DNA of 64,000 nucleotides from Helianthus annuus (lineage: Eukaryota; Streptophyta; Magnoliopsida; Asterales; Asteraceae). Every line of letters begins with the position of its first letter. The first letter of the stretch is position 1. The DNA lies in assembly GCF_002127325.2 (NCBI RefSeq), contig NC_035435.2, positions 107,026,382-107,090,381 of the forward strand. The letters are read 5' to 3'. Position numbers and translations under genes: made by a program. Positions 10,667 through 24,400 of the stretch are shown here, piece by piece. The notes below the pieces were generated by a model. It was not told the origin of the DNA. It made no database searches and saw nothing but the letters and a program-made list of their open reading frames with translations.

Positions 10667-11417
10667 TTCTAATTTTTTTTATTTTTGAAGAAAGGGCCTC
10701 GATTTGGGCTTGTAACGAGGTGCTTTCGTCTACCTTATGGGCGCCCGGCGCGATAGTTTTATTTCCCCGGGGAGTGTGCCATTGAAAATTGGTTTGAGCA
10801 ATTTCCTCAATTTGATTATATATTTCGTGTGGGCGTCGATTACCTAAAAGTCCCCCGGAGCTAGAATCAAGTGTCTGCCTAGTATGTGGCAACAACCCAT
10901 TGTAGAAAGTGGATACTTGTTGCCATATTGCGAGGCCGTGATGGGGACACTTGCGTAATAGCTCCTTGAACCTTTCCCAAGTTTCATACAAGGATTCCCC
11001 GTCCTCTTGTGAGTATGTGTTAATTTCAGCCATTAATTTAGCAGTTTTGGAAGGAGGGAAATACTTATATAGAAATTTTTGGGCTAGTTCATCCCAGGTG
11101 TTTACCGATCCAGCTGGGAGGGTGCTGAGCCAAGCTTTTGCTCGGTCTTTTAGTGAGAATGGAAACATACGAAGGCGGATGGCGTCGTTTGATGCTCCAT
11201 TGATCCGAAATGTATCACATATTTCTAAGAAATTAGTTATATGTAGATCGGGATCCTCGTCCGCGAGCCCGTGAAAGGTTGCGGAGTTTTGGAGCATTTG
11301 TATCAAGTGCGGTCGAAGTTCGAAGTTATTGGCTTCGACATTCGGGGCATTGATAGCGGCGCCGAGATTACCTACGGTGGGCCGTAAGTAATCCATGAGG
11401 GTACGTTGGTCCGCCAT
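10635..11417 (-). CDS. T1 gag, N-terminal and capsid part
   Basis: 260 codons from ATG 11417 (MADQRTLMDYLRP). Residues about 60-160 carry the Retrotrans_gag signature: HITNFLEICDTF, then LRMFPFSLKDRAKAWLSTLP, TWDELAQKFLYKYFPP and ESLYETWERFKELLRKCPHH. This is the form common in Athila/Tat-like gypsy elements. It should assemble the virus-like particle. The frame ends after a run of Lys/Ile codons and then shifts into the 9299-10666 frame. The leader upstream (11418-11918) is non-coding and holds further CACGGCCCCGTG pairs at about 11608-11640, 11683-11722 and 11768-11808. Apart from the frame shift it looks intact. Confidence 0.88.
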   Translation of the reverse strand: MADQRTLMDYLRPTVGNLGAAINAPNVEANNFELRPHLIQMLQNSATFHGLADEDPDLHITNFLEICDTFRINGASNDAIRLRMFPFSLKDRAKAWLSTLPAGSVNTWDELAQKFLYKYFPPSKTAKLMAEINTYSQEDGESLYETWERFKELLRKCPHHGLAIWQQVSTFYNGLLPHTRQTLDSSSGGLLGNRRPHEIYNQIEEIAQTNFQWHTPRGNKTIAPGAHKVDESTSLQAQIEALSSKIKKIRNDKNSLGYGL

Positions 11418-11918
11418 TGGAGGTGGTCACCCGAAACTTTCTCTTGGTTTTTGGCTTTTAACCTTTTTCTGAGAAAGCGTTCGGGTTCTTCTAATGGTTC
11501 CTTTATGTCTTTATTGGAACTGGAGCTCATACACTACGCGAGGTTGGCGTCGGGTTCCAAGTCCTGCAATAAAAACAGAAAAGAATGTTGGTCAGAAGGT
11601 TCACCACGGCCCCGTGTCGAGCGAACACGGCCCCGTGGTCGGAGGTACAGTGGTTGTTTTTCAGATCCCAGTTACTGGAAGTTGGACACGACCCCGTGTT
11701 GCACCGACACGGCCCCGTGGTCAGCCTTCTGTTAACTTGAAAAACAAAAACTGCCAGTAATGTTGCTGAGCACGGCCCGTGTCCGACCAGGCACGGCCCC
11801 GTGCTGAGCTCTGCAGAAGCTGAAAAATCTAAAAAAAAAAAAAAAAAATCCTAAAAATTAAAGAAAAAATAAAAAGATGATTAGGCCGTTGATTCCTAAC
11901 TTTCTTAAAATCCTTGTG

Positions 11919-11936
11919 TCCCCGGCAGCGGCGCCA
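11919..11936 (-). other. T1 primer-binding site (tRNA-Asp type)
   Basis: Minus-strand TGGCGCCGCTGCCGGGGA, six bases inside the 5' LTR. It differs by one base from the TGGCGCCGTTGCCGGGGA sequence usually given as the Athila tRNA-Asp site. It fixes the element orientation as minus. Confidence 0.85.
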
Positions 11937-11942
11937 AAAACT

Positions 11943-13636
11943 TGATGCGTGTTAGTGTATATATGTTTTTAGATGTTTATTTAAGCCCTTTTTACACTTT
12001 TAGCCAAGTTTTAAATTTATAAAACACGATATTTACTAACACTAAGCACACATATGGGCAAGTGCACCCATCGTGGACGTAGTATAGTGTTGGTAAGATA
12101 CCGAGGTCGTCCAAGGACACAAGAGCTTTTAATACCGGTTTATCCTCAACGTCTAATCAAATCAAAAAGTTAGAAAAATGTTTTAAACTAAGAAAAATAA
12201 AAACTAACTAAATGCTGAAAAATAAAATAAATAAAAACAGATAGACAAGATGAATCACTTGGATCCGACACGTGTATTAGTATAACCTTTGATTATTTTC
12301 GCACTTTTGCACTTGTTTAAGAGATTATCTTAGTTATTGTAGTAGGCCCCTCTTTTGAAGGCGACGTTACCCTCAACCCAGTAGTTTGAGTCAGCAAGGA
12401 TACAATCCTAAAGGGTCGGATTATTGAAAGATAATGAATTAAGTTATTAATGCAAATTATGGTAGGCCCCGCTTTTGGCGGTGACGTTACCCTCGGCTAA
12501 GTAGTCTGAGTCAGCAGGGATACAGTCCTAAATAGCCGGGTTATAGTATTAATAGTAGTTAGCTTATGAGGGGGTCAAAGAGTTTGGATCCCCGCCATCC
12601 AATACCTATGGGCATTGAAGGAGATCCTACTAAATTTGACCCAGGTCCCAAGCAGGACCTCTAAACGCTGAACAAGGGCAAGACCTTTACCAAACCGTTC
12701 CCTTAACCCCCGACCAGGTAGCCAACATACCTCCATATAGACCGTGGAGATATGAATGGTGAAAATCTTTTATTTTATATAGACAGTAAAATAATGCCAA
12801 GACACCACGGACAAACGATAAGGAAAGATCACCTTCAACATAAGTAACTAGTTATTAAAGTCATTAATACAAAACCAAATAAAAAGTGCAAAAGATTAAA
12901 AATAAAAAGTATTATACTAAACACTTGTCTTCACCAAGTGATGTAAGAGACTTAGGCAAACATGGCCTTGATTGTCAAGAACTCTTACGATCAATCTTGG
13001 ATCCCGAGACGACTCACACACTCTATGATGGACAATGGATGATGGTGGTGGATGATGGTGTTATGGTGATGATGGGTGGTGGATGAAGTGTGAGAGAGGT
13101 GGTGTGCCAAGGGATGAGAGAGAATGAAACCAAGCTCCTCTATTTATAGGCTGAACAGAACGCTGGACACGGCCCCGTGTCCGCTGGACACGGCCCCGTG
13201 CCCGTCTGACATTCTCTCTCTTCATTAATTGTAATTGCGAATTACAATTAATGCGCCTGCTGTACTTTCAACACGCCCCCCGTGTCCGCTGGGCACGGCC
13301 CCGTGGTGAGCAATGGAAGCTTCTACTGGTTTGTCTTTTCTGCTGCTTCCTGGGCACGCCCCCGTGTTCACTGGACACGGGGCGTGTTCAGACTTCTGTT
13401 CTCTTCTCTTTGTCTTGGGAGGTGCCGTTGAGGGTCCGGGCAGTTTACTTTTGTTCCTTTTCTTGTATTTATGGTAGAATTAGTGGTCTTTTTGCTTCTT
13501 TTGTGATTTTGAGCTCATTTCATCCTGAAAATACAAAAGGAAGACAAAAACACTCTTTTTCCAACATTAGTACTTAAAAAGGGTTAGTTTTATGCCTTAA
13601 TTGATGTGTTTTATATGTTGCATTTTACACACATCA
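11943..13636 (-). mobile_element. T1 5' LTR
   Basis: 1694 bp, same ends and length as the 3' LTR, at a constant offset of 6115 bases, so no indel separates them. The PBS adjoins its U5 end at 11936. The U3 promoter TATAAATAG is at 13140-13148 on the minus strand. Confidence 0.95.
13140..13148 (-). promoter_or_regulatory. TATA box of the T1 5' LTR
   Basis: Minus-strand TATAAATAG about 490 bp from the LTR start at 13636. The same motif is conserved at the same place in the other three T LTRs (7025-7033, 4834-4842 and near 25405), the usual position for the U3/R boundary. Confidence 0.65.
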
Positions 13637-13641
13637 TAAAC

Positions 13642-15610
<1,969 letters not shown>

Positions 15611-16830
15611 GCGAAGTGGTTGGGATCACCACACGCAAAGCAAGCTCTAGCATGGATCACGGGTGCAGGATCCGCTTGTTGGCCTTGAGGAGCAGGAAGT
15701 AGAGCTTGTTGAGCAGGAGCATGACCTTGTGCTAGAGCTGAAGCTTGACGTGGACCTGTACGGCAGTTAGCGGTGAAGTGGTCGTACATGTTGCAATGCA
15801 CACAGTATCTGTAAGCGATTCCCACTGGGTCGTGATAGGTACAAGTAGGGCAAGCCGGGTGAGGACCAGTGATACGCATGTTTGGCCGGCGGTGCGTTGG
15901 TAACCGGTGCCGCTACTTGGTGGGTGTTGGGGTTACGGTCGGGCAGGAACTGATTGGAGCGGGGCAGCAGTGGTGATAACGCAGTTTTTGCTACTATTGT
16001 TGTTGTTCTTCCTCTTGCGACAAGAGGACTTTGAAGACTGTGGAGCGGCGGCGGTATCAGCGGTTGGAACAGCGGTAGCTTGATGCAGATTCTTTGAGGC
16101 TTTATCCCAGTAACCAGACTTGACTCGCTTGTCGTTGATCTCAGTGGCGAGCAAGAAAGTTTCCTCAATTGTCGTTGTCTTTGCAGCCTGAACGAAATCA
16201 GCCACGCAATCCGGAAGAGCACGGATATACTTCTTGATGGTGATTTCGGGCGTAGTAACTTGGCTCGGACAGATTATGCTTAGCTGCTTGAAGCGAGCAG
16301 TGAAACCAGCGTTGTCTCCATCTTTCTACTTGATAATGCCAGAATTCGTCCTCCAACTTTTGGCGCTCGTTGGGAGGGCATAACTCTTGCATCATAACGT
16401 CCTTCAACTCATCCCACGTCAACCCGTAAGCTGCATCATTTCCGCGTTTGTTTCTCTCGGCCGTCCACCAATCTAAAGCTTGGGATTGGAAGATGCCAGT
16501 TGCGTTAAGAGTACGGAGATTATCAGGACAGCCACTCTGGTGCAGGGTGACCTCGATCGAATCAAACCATTGGAACATGGTCATAGGCCTATCTTCACCG
16601 GTAAACTCTTTCGAGCCGCAGGCTTTGAACTATTTGAAGATAAAAGCAGCTTTAGGAGCATCAGTACTGGACTCTTCAGAAGACTTGCTAGCGTTTTCGT
16701 TCAACTCACTAACAATCTGGGGGATAACTTTCGCCATTTGCTTAGCGACGAGGGTAGTGATGCGTTTGTCATCATGATTGCGGCGAGCAGATCGAGAATG
16801 AAATGATCCAAATGACGACATTGTCTGCAA

Positions 16831-17873
16831 TAGATAGCGCCATAGGATTCAAAACGCTATATAATCGAATATCACCTCACACGTACTACTACTAAAGCTC
16901 AGGAACACGAACAACCACGTAAGCACATAGGCAAGTAGGCACATAAACCACATAATCACATAAGCACATAGGGCACAGAAGCACGTAATCACATAGACAC
17001 ATAAGGCGGTCAGAACACATAAACCATGTTATAATTTGCACGTATTCATAGCAGCGATTTGTTAACGGTGTGTAATGTGTTGTGTGATCAGCGGAAGCAA
17101 AAGGCGTTAGATCAAAACCAATAGTATCTCAAAACACTAACAAATAAGCATAAAGCCACATGAAACACATAAAATCTCACATAAAACGACAAATTTCAGA
17201 GTCAGCAATTGCGGGCTCAGAATCGAAAACACATAAAATCAGCGAATGCGAGATTGAAATCGAGGATAGATTGTCTAAGGCTTGATAGACGTCGACTACC
17301 CAAAGTGATTCGACTATTCACGAGGACCTTTGGTACACACTTTGGCTTTCGGGAATATGCTCTCGCCTCGATTTGGGCGAACGGCACGCATCCTTCCAGT
17401 TACAGTGTGACTTCAAGTCGTTGGAGTCCGTCGAGACTTTGGTGTGAGTTTTATAAAACCAAAATAAGAGCGGAACAAATCGCGAAGGTTCAGGTTTCAC
17501 CCCTAACTTAACAACTTCATTCCCGTTTTGATAAATTAGAGGAGAAAAATCTGCGTTAAAGTACGGATTTCACTCCTGATTCAACGTAAATTCTCCTGTT
17601 TACAGATAAAAATGCGGGTCGAACAAGCGGTTTAGTCGAGAGTTTGCGGTTTTCACACCTAATCTCGACCTAATCACTCGTTCATTTTTGAAAATTAGAG
17701 TGAAGTGTTAGTGTAGTGTTCAGCGAGTGCGAGCGAGAAATAGTAAGTAAGCTCGTACAAAACCCCTAAAGGGTGTGCACAAGTCGGTCTGCTGGTACTT
17801 AGACTATAGACTAGGTCGTTTCTAAGACATCGACCCGGACTAGGTCGAGTCTTCCCTAATTCCCTATAGTTAT
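16831..17873 (-). other. Element C 5' leader
   Basis: About 1 kb between the PBS and gag of element C. No supported ORF. It has short direct repeats of the CACATAAGCACATAGGCA type at about 16920-17000. Confidence 0.6.
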
Positions 17874-17886
17874 GGCTCTGATACCA
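17874..17886 (-). other. Element C primer-binding site (initiator Met tRNA type)
   Basis: Minus-strand TGGTATCAGAGCC, separated by three bases from the LTR end at 17890 (minus ...GGGTGTGACA). Confidence 0.9.
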
Positions 17887-17889
17887 ATC

Positions 17890-19756
17890 TGTCACACCCC
17901 AACCGATGGCGGAATCATCGGGGCGCGGCACTGAGCGAAACAGATTGTCAAGAGAAATTCCATAACAACTAAATTACCAAATAGTTAATATTATGTCCCA
18001 TACCATAACCCATCAAGTAATCAAATTATTACAGACATAGGTATTCTCAAAACAAAACGTGTTTCGACAACTCAGATTTAAAAAAAAATAAATTGTCTTT
18101 GTTTCTAGACTCTTAATCCTACTTGATTCCCACATAGCAGCAAGACATCCTAAGCACCTATCACTTACGTTAAAATAAAAGTCAATACACATAGTGTAAA
18201 GGTGAGCATACAAGTTTGATATAGCATAATAGAGTTCAAAATCGTTTACGCATAACCAGCATGTAACATGTAGCAAGTGAAAGCTAGTAGGTTATCAATA
18301 GAGAAATATGCACAGACGTGACTACGAGTTGTAGAATGCGCAACACATATCCCCACTGGGACATGTGAAGTAAAGCCCTTAACAACCCCTGTCCATGACA
18401 GGTGCTGAGTCCAAACTATAGTACTATCGTTGCTAAGGTGTCAGGCAAAAATCACTGTGTTAACATAACATACAAGCATTCATCGAATAACACGTAACAT
18501 GAAATAACGACAAGCGTATAAAAAGTGTTTGCGTTGTGTGTCGATTGTGATTTGAATAAGTAACGTATGTAACACCCAAAAGTGCAGAAAGCAAAAAAGG
18601 ACCGAGTATACTCACAGATTGTGTTTAACAAGTAAACACTCTCTTGGATTGAAGGGAGCACTGAGAGAGATTAGCCTGAACAGTTAACGATAACATAAGC
18701 GAAGAACGGTGCGTAAAACGGTGCAAAAGTACCAAATGTCGATTGGTAATCCGATCGGATGGCAATCCGATCGGTTGACCATTCGATCGGATGTCAATCC
18801 GTTTGGATGGCCATTCGATTGGATTAACATCCATTTGGTAAGGATGTGTTTGTGTATGATGGCTTTGAAGTTTTCATTGTACCATTTTGAAAACAGGGAA
18901 GTATCTCTACCCTTCAGGTTGATCGATCGAACGGCGGTTCGATCGGATGGCGATCCGATTAGTAGGACTCTTAATGAGGACAAGTTCATAGCAGTTTTGT
19001 CACTCGATCGGATAGCAATCCGATCGGGTGGCAATCCGTTGGTTTCTGACTATGCATTGAGCATGTTGAAAGTTGTTTAAGTGTTGAAGTTCCAAACGTC
19101 ACATGGTTGGATGGTCGTTCGATCGAATGGCAATCCGTTCGATGTTCAGATCTTATGAAAAATTGGATGAAAAGTTTAAGTGTTGAGGCCAAGTGCAATC
19201 CGATCGGACGACAATCCGTCCCGCGACCTGATCGTGTTGCTAACTTGGAAATTCGTTAAGTTTTGCGGTTTGTTCGAGACAATATGACAACGTGCTAAAC
19301 AACAGAAACACCATCAAGACTCAAGTCATCTGATCGAACAGGAATCACCCTAGTCTGATCGGTCAACTGTTCGAGACGGTGGTTCATGCTTAACCCGAAA
19401 TCGGTTGTCTCTTTGACAGAAACCAGATCTTGAACCAACACATCACTAAGAAGGAGTAGAAGATCAAAACAAGCTCTGATTCTATCGGTTTTGAGTGCAT
19501 TGAGTGTAAAAGAGTTGAAAGAAAGTTAGAAAACCATCTTTCAATCCTTTTAACCATGAATATGTGCAAATCAATGCGAAAACATTGTTAAATCATGTGG
19601 AAATCCTTCAGATCTGAGTTATTCTTGGTGGAATGAGGGCACAACTTGAAGTTCATAAGAACTCCATGATGACGTCACCCTAGAACACCTCAAATCAACT
19701 AATTTCACGGTTAAAAGTTAAGATTCAAAGGTGAAAAAGAAGAAGGAGTGTGTGTG
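17890..19756 (-). mobile_element. Element C 5' LTR, truncated at its outer end
   Basis: Minus-strand LTR ending GGGGTGTGACA at 17890 next to the PBS. No TG-type start is seen before the tandem array begins at about 19757, so the U3 end is probably lost. Between about 18740 and 19220 the LTR carries many imperfect copies of a CCGATCGG-centred palindromic unit (GGCAATCCGATCGGATGG and variants). No coding capacity. Confidence 0.65.
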
Positions 19757-21390
19757 ATTTTTGTAACAATTATCGTCGTACTATGATTTCTTGATGTATA
19801 ACTGTTATGTTAAAAAGGCAAATGGATTCTATGCGTGTACATGCATGCCATACATGAGATAACTAGTGGTGGGTTGTCATTGCATGACTTTTTGCTTTTT
19901 TCTAATTATGCTGTTACTTAGTGAAGTGGTAGCATCCTTAATTTCTCATGATTTCATGTTCTTCGTACCATATTACCACACATCATAAAAAATTACAACA
20001 TATAATTGAAATCGAGATTAGGAAGTGGGCCGACCAAAAGTGTTAATTGTGTGTTGAAAAGTTAAGTAATTGGATATTAGTCTAGTGTTATCTTCTATAC
20101 AATAATGGCCTTGTTAAAAGGAGATTAGGCCGGTGTTATCTTCCAGGGCCGGCCAAATCGTGCTGTCGCCCGAGGCCCAAATTTTCAAAGCGCCCGAAAA
20201 GTTTTTATAAGCTTGTATTTTTTATATATATATAATTATATATTTAGTATATGCATCAATTTGTTATGCAAAAGAGTGTAGGTGATGGAGTGGAAAAACA
20301 ATCTTAAGGTAATGTAGAGGTCTCAAGTTCAAGTCTTGGCTCAACCACTAAGGTTTTAAGTTTTTAATTCATTTTCTCTTAACCATATATTTGGGCCCAA
20401 TTCCTTTTATCGTTCGAGGCCCAAAACAATATTAACGTTTTATAAAGTGAGATTACGTGACATGTTATGCCTAAATCTTAACCATATATTTGGGCCCAAT
20501 TCCTTTTGTCGTCCGAGGCCCAAAACAATATTAACGTTTTATAAAGTGAGATTACGTGACATGTTATGCCTAAAAAACATCACTAGTTCGAATCACATGT
20601 TTATATATACATGGGTAACATATTTTATCAAACTACACCACTTTTGGTTTGTTTTGTTTATTTTGTAACAATTATCGTCGGACTGTGATTTCTTGATGTA
20701 TAGCTGATAAGTTGATATTATAATAAGTGGACCCAATTTTTTTGTTTCGCCCGAGGCCCAAAATTTTGTTATCGTTCTTCGAGACGACCCTAAAAAGAAC
20801 TATCTAAAGAAAAATGTTTATAGGCAGGAGACTAGGAAGTGGGACTAATGGTGTTAATTGTACGTGTATTGAAAAGTTAAGCAATAGGATTTGGAGTCTG
20901 GAGATTAGGCGAGTGGTCTCTTCTTTACGATAACGGGGCTGTTAAAAAGGATTGTATGGAATACATTTGTTTGGGCTGTTATGTTAAAAAGGCAAATGGA
21001 TTCTATACGTGTACATGCATGCCATGCATGAGATAACTAGTGGTGGGTTATCATTGCATGTCTTTTTGCTTTTTTTCTAATTATGTTGTTACTTAGTGAA
21101 GTGGTAGCATCCTTAATTTCTTATGATTCCATGTTCTTCGTACCATATTACCACACATCATAAAAAATTACAACATATAATTCAAATTGAGATAAGGAAG
21201 TGGGCCGACCAAAAGTGTTAATTGTGTTTTGAAAAGTTAAGCAATTAGAGATTAGTCCAGTGTTATCTTCTTTACGATAATGGCGTTGTTAAAAGGAGAT
21301 TAGGCCAGTGTTATCTTCCAGGGCCGGCCAAATCGTGCTGTCGCCCGAGGCCCAAATTTTCAAAGCGCCCGAAAAGTTTTTATAAGCTTT

Positions 21391-21427
<37 letters not shown>

Positions 21428-24400
21428 TATATTTAGTATATGTATCAATTTGTAATTCAAATGAGTGTTGGTGATGGAGTGGAAAAACAATCTTAAGGTA
21501 ATGTAGAGGTCTCAAGTTCAAGTCTTGGCTCAACCACTATGGTTTTAAGTTTTTAATTTTTTTTCTCTTAACCATAATTTTGGGGCCAATTCCTTTTGTC
21601 GTCCGGGGCCCAAAACAATATTAATTTTTTATTAAATGAGATTACGCGACATGTTATGGCTAAAAACATCACTAGTTTGAATCACATATTTATATATACT
21701 TGGGTAACATATTTTATCAAACTACACCACTTTTGGTTTGTTTTGTTTATTTTGTAACAATTATCGTCGTACTGTGATTTCGTGATGTATAGCTGGTAAG
21801 TTTATATTATAATAAGGGGACCCAATTTTTATGTTTCGCCCGAGGCCCAAAATTTTGTTATCGTTCTTGGAGACGACCCTGAAAAGGACTATCTAAAGAA
21901 AAATGTTAATAGGCAGGAGACTAGGAAGTGGGGCTAATGGTGTTAATTATACGTGTATTGAAAAGTTAAGCAATTGGATTTGGAGTCTTGAGATTAGGCG
22001 AGCGGTATCTTCTTTACAATAAAGGGGCTGTTAAAAAGGATTGTATGGAATACATTTGTTTGGGCTGTTATGTTAAAAAGGCAAATGGATTCTATGCATG
22101 TACATGCATGCCATGCATAAGATAACTAGTGGTGGGTTGTCATTGCATGTCTTTTTGCTTTTTTCTAATTATGTCGTTACCTAGTGAAGTGGTAGCAACC
22201 TTAATTTCTTATGATTCCATGTTCTTCGTACCATATTTCCACACATCATAAAAAATTACAACATATAATTCAAATCGAGATTAGGAAGTGGGCCGACCAA
22301 AAGTGTTAATTGTGTGTTGAAAAGTTAAGCAATTGGAGATTAGTCCAGTGATATCTTCTTTAAAATAATGGCGTTGTTAACAGGAGATTAGGCCAGTGTT
22401 ATCTTCCAGGGCCGTCCAAATCGTGCTGTCGCCCGAGGCCCAAATTTTCAAAGCGCCCCAAAAGTTTTTTTAAGCTTTTATTTATATATATATATATATA
22501 TATATAATTATATATTTAGTATATGCATCAATTTGTTATGCAAAAGAGTGTTGGTGATGGAGTGGACAAACAATCTTAAGGTAATGTAGAGGTCTCAAGT
22601 TCAACTCTTGGCTCAACCACTAAGGTTTTAATTTTATAATTCATTTTCTCTTAACCAAAATTTTGGGCCCAATTCCTTTTGTCGTCCGGGGCCCAAAACA
22701 ATATTAACGTTTTACAAAGTGCGATTACGCGACATGTTATGCCTAAAAACATCACTAGTTTGAATCACGTATTTATATATACATGGGTAACATATTTTCT
22801 CAAACTACAACACTTTTGGTTTGTTTTGTTTATTTTGTAACAATTATCGTTGTACTGTGATTTCTTGATGTATAACTGATTAGTTTATATTATAATAAGT
22901 GGACTCAATATTTTTGTTTCGCCCGAGGCCCAAAATTTTGTTATCGTTCTTGGAAACGACCCTGAAAAGAACTATCTAAAGAAAAATGTTAATAGGCAGG
23001 AGACTAGAAAGTGGGACTAATGGTGTTAATTGTACGTGTATTGAAAAGTTGAGCAATTGGATTTGGAATCTGGAGATTAGGCGAGTGGTCTCTTCTTTAC
23101 AATAAAGGGGCTGTTAAAAAGGATTGTATGGAATATAGTTATTTGGGCTGTTATGTTAAAAAGGCAAATGGATTCTATGTGTGTACATGCATGCCATGCA
23201 TGAGATAACTAGCGGTGGGTTGTCATTGCATTTCTTATGCTTTTTTCTAATTATGTTGTTACTTAGTGAAGTGGTAGCATCCTTAATTTCTTATGATTCC
23301 ATGTTCTTGGTACCATATTACCACACATCATAAAAATTACGACATATAATTCAAATCGAGATTAGGAAGTGGGCCGACTAAAAGTGTTAATTGTGTATTG
23401 AAAAGTTAAGCAATTGGAGATTAGTCCAGTGTTATCTTCTTTACAATAATGGCGTTGTTAAAAGGAGATTTGACCAGTATTATCTTCCAGGGCCGGCCAA
23501 ATCGTGCTGTTGCCCCAGACCCAAATTTTCACAACGCCCGAAAAGTTTTTATAAGCTTTTATTTATATATATATATATAATTATATATTTAGTATATGCA
23601 TCAATTTGTTATGCAAAAGAGTGTTGGTGATGGGGTGGAAAAACAATCTTAAGGTAATGTAGTGGTCTTAAGTTCAAGTCTTGGCTCAACCACTAAGGTT
23701 TTAACTTTTTAATTCATTTTCTCTTAACCATAATTTTGGGCCCAATTCCTTTTGTCGTCCGAGGCCTAAAACAATATTAACGTTTTATAAAGTGAGATTA
23801 CGCGACATGTTATGCCTAAAAACATCACTAGTTTGAATCACATATTTATATATACATGGGTAACATATTTTATCAAACTACACCACTTTCGGTTTGTTTT
23901 GTTTATTTTGTAACAATTATCGTCGTACAGTGATTTCTTGATGTATAACTGATAAGTTTATATTATAATAAGTGGACCCAATTTTTTTGTTTCGCCCGAG
24001 GCCCAAAATTTTGTTATGGTTCTTGGAGACGAACCTGAAAAGAACTATCTAAAGAAAAATGTTAATAAGTAGGAGACTAGGAAGTGGGACTAATGGTGTT
24101 AATTGTACGTGTATTGAAAAGTTAAGCAATTGGATTTGGAGTCTGGAGATTAGGCGAGTGGTCACTTCTTTACGATAAAGGGGCTGTTAAAAAGGATTGT
24201 ATGGAATATGATGCGTGTCAGTGTGTATATACTTTTAGATATATTTTTAAGCCCTTTTTACACTTTTAGCCAAGTTTTAAATTTATAAAACACGATATTT
24301 ACTAACACTAAACACACATATGGGCAAGTGCACCCATCGTGGACGTAGTATAGTGTTGGTAAGATACCGAGGTCGTCCAAGGACACAAGAGCTTTTAATA

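Larger units (their letters stand above)
5828..13636 (-). mobile_element. T1: complete pol-less LTR retrotransposon (Ty3/gypsy, Athila/Tat-like, TR-GAG type)
   Basis: 7809-bp element with two 1694-bp LTRs, 5-bp TSD TAAAC (5823-5827 and 13637-13641), a tRNA-Asp-type PBS and a polypurine tract at 7522-7534 (minus AGTGTGGGGGTATT). Only gag and a protease domain are coded; no RT, RNase H or integrase motif lies between 7522 and 9298. This layout matches the non-autonomous TR-GAG class described in plants. The two LTRs are the same length and I saw one base difference on visual comparison (7487 A, 13602 T), so insertion is probably recent. It sits inside the LTR of A1, so it is younger than A1. 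Confidence 0.93.
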
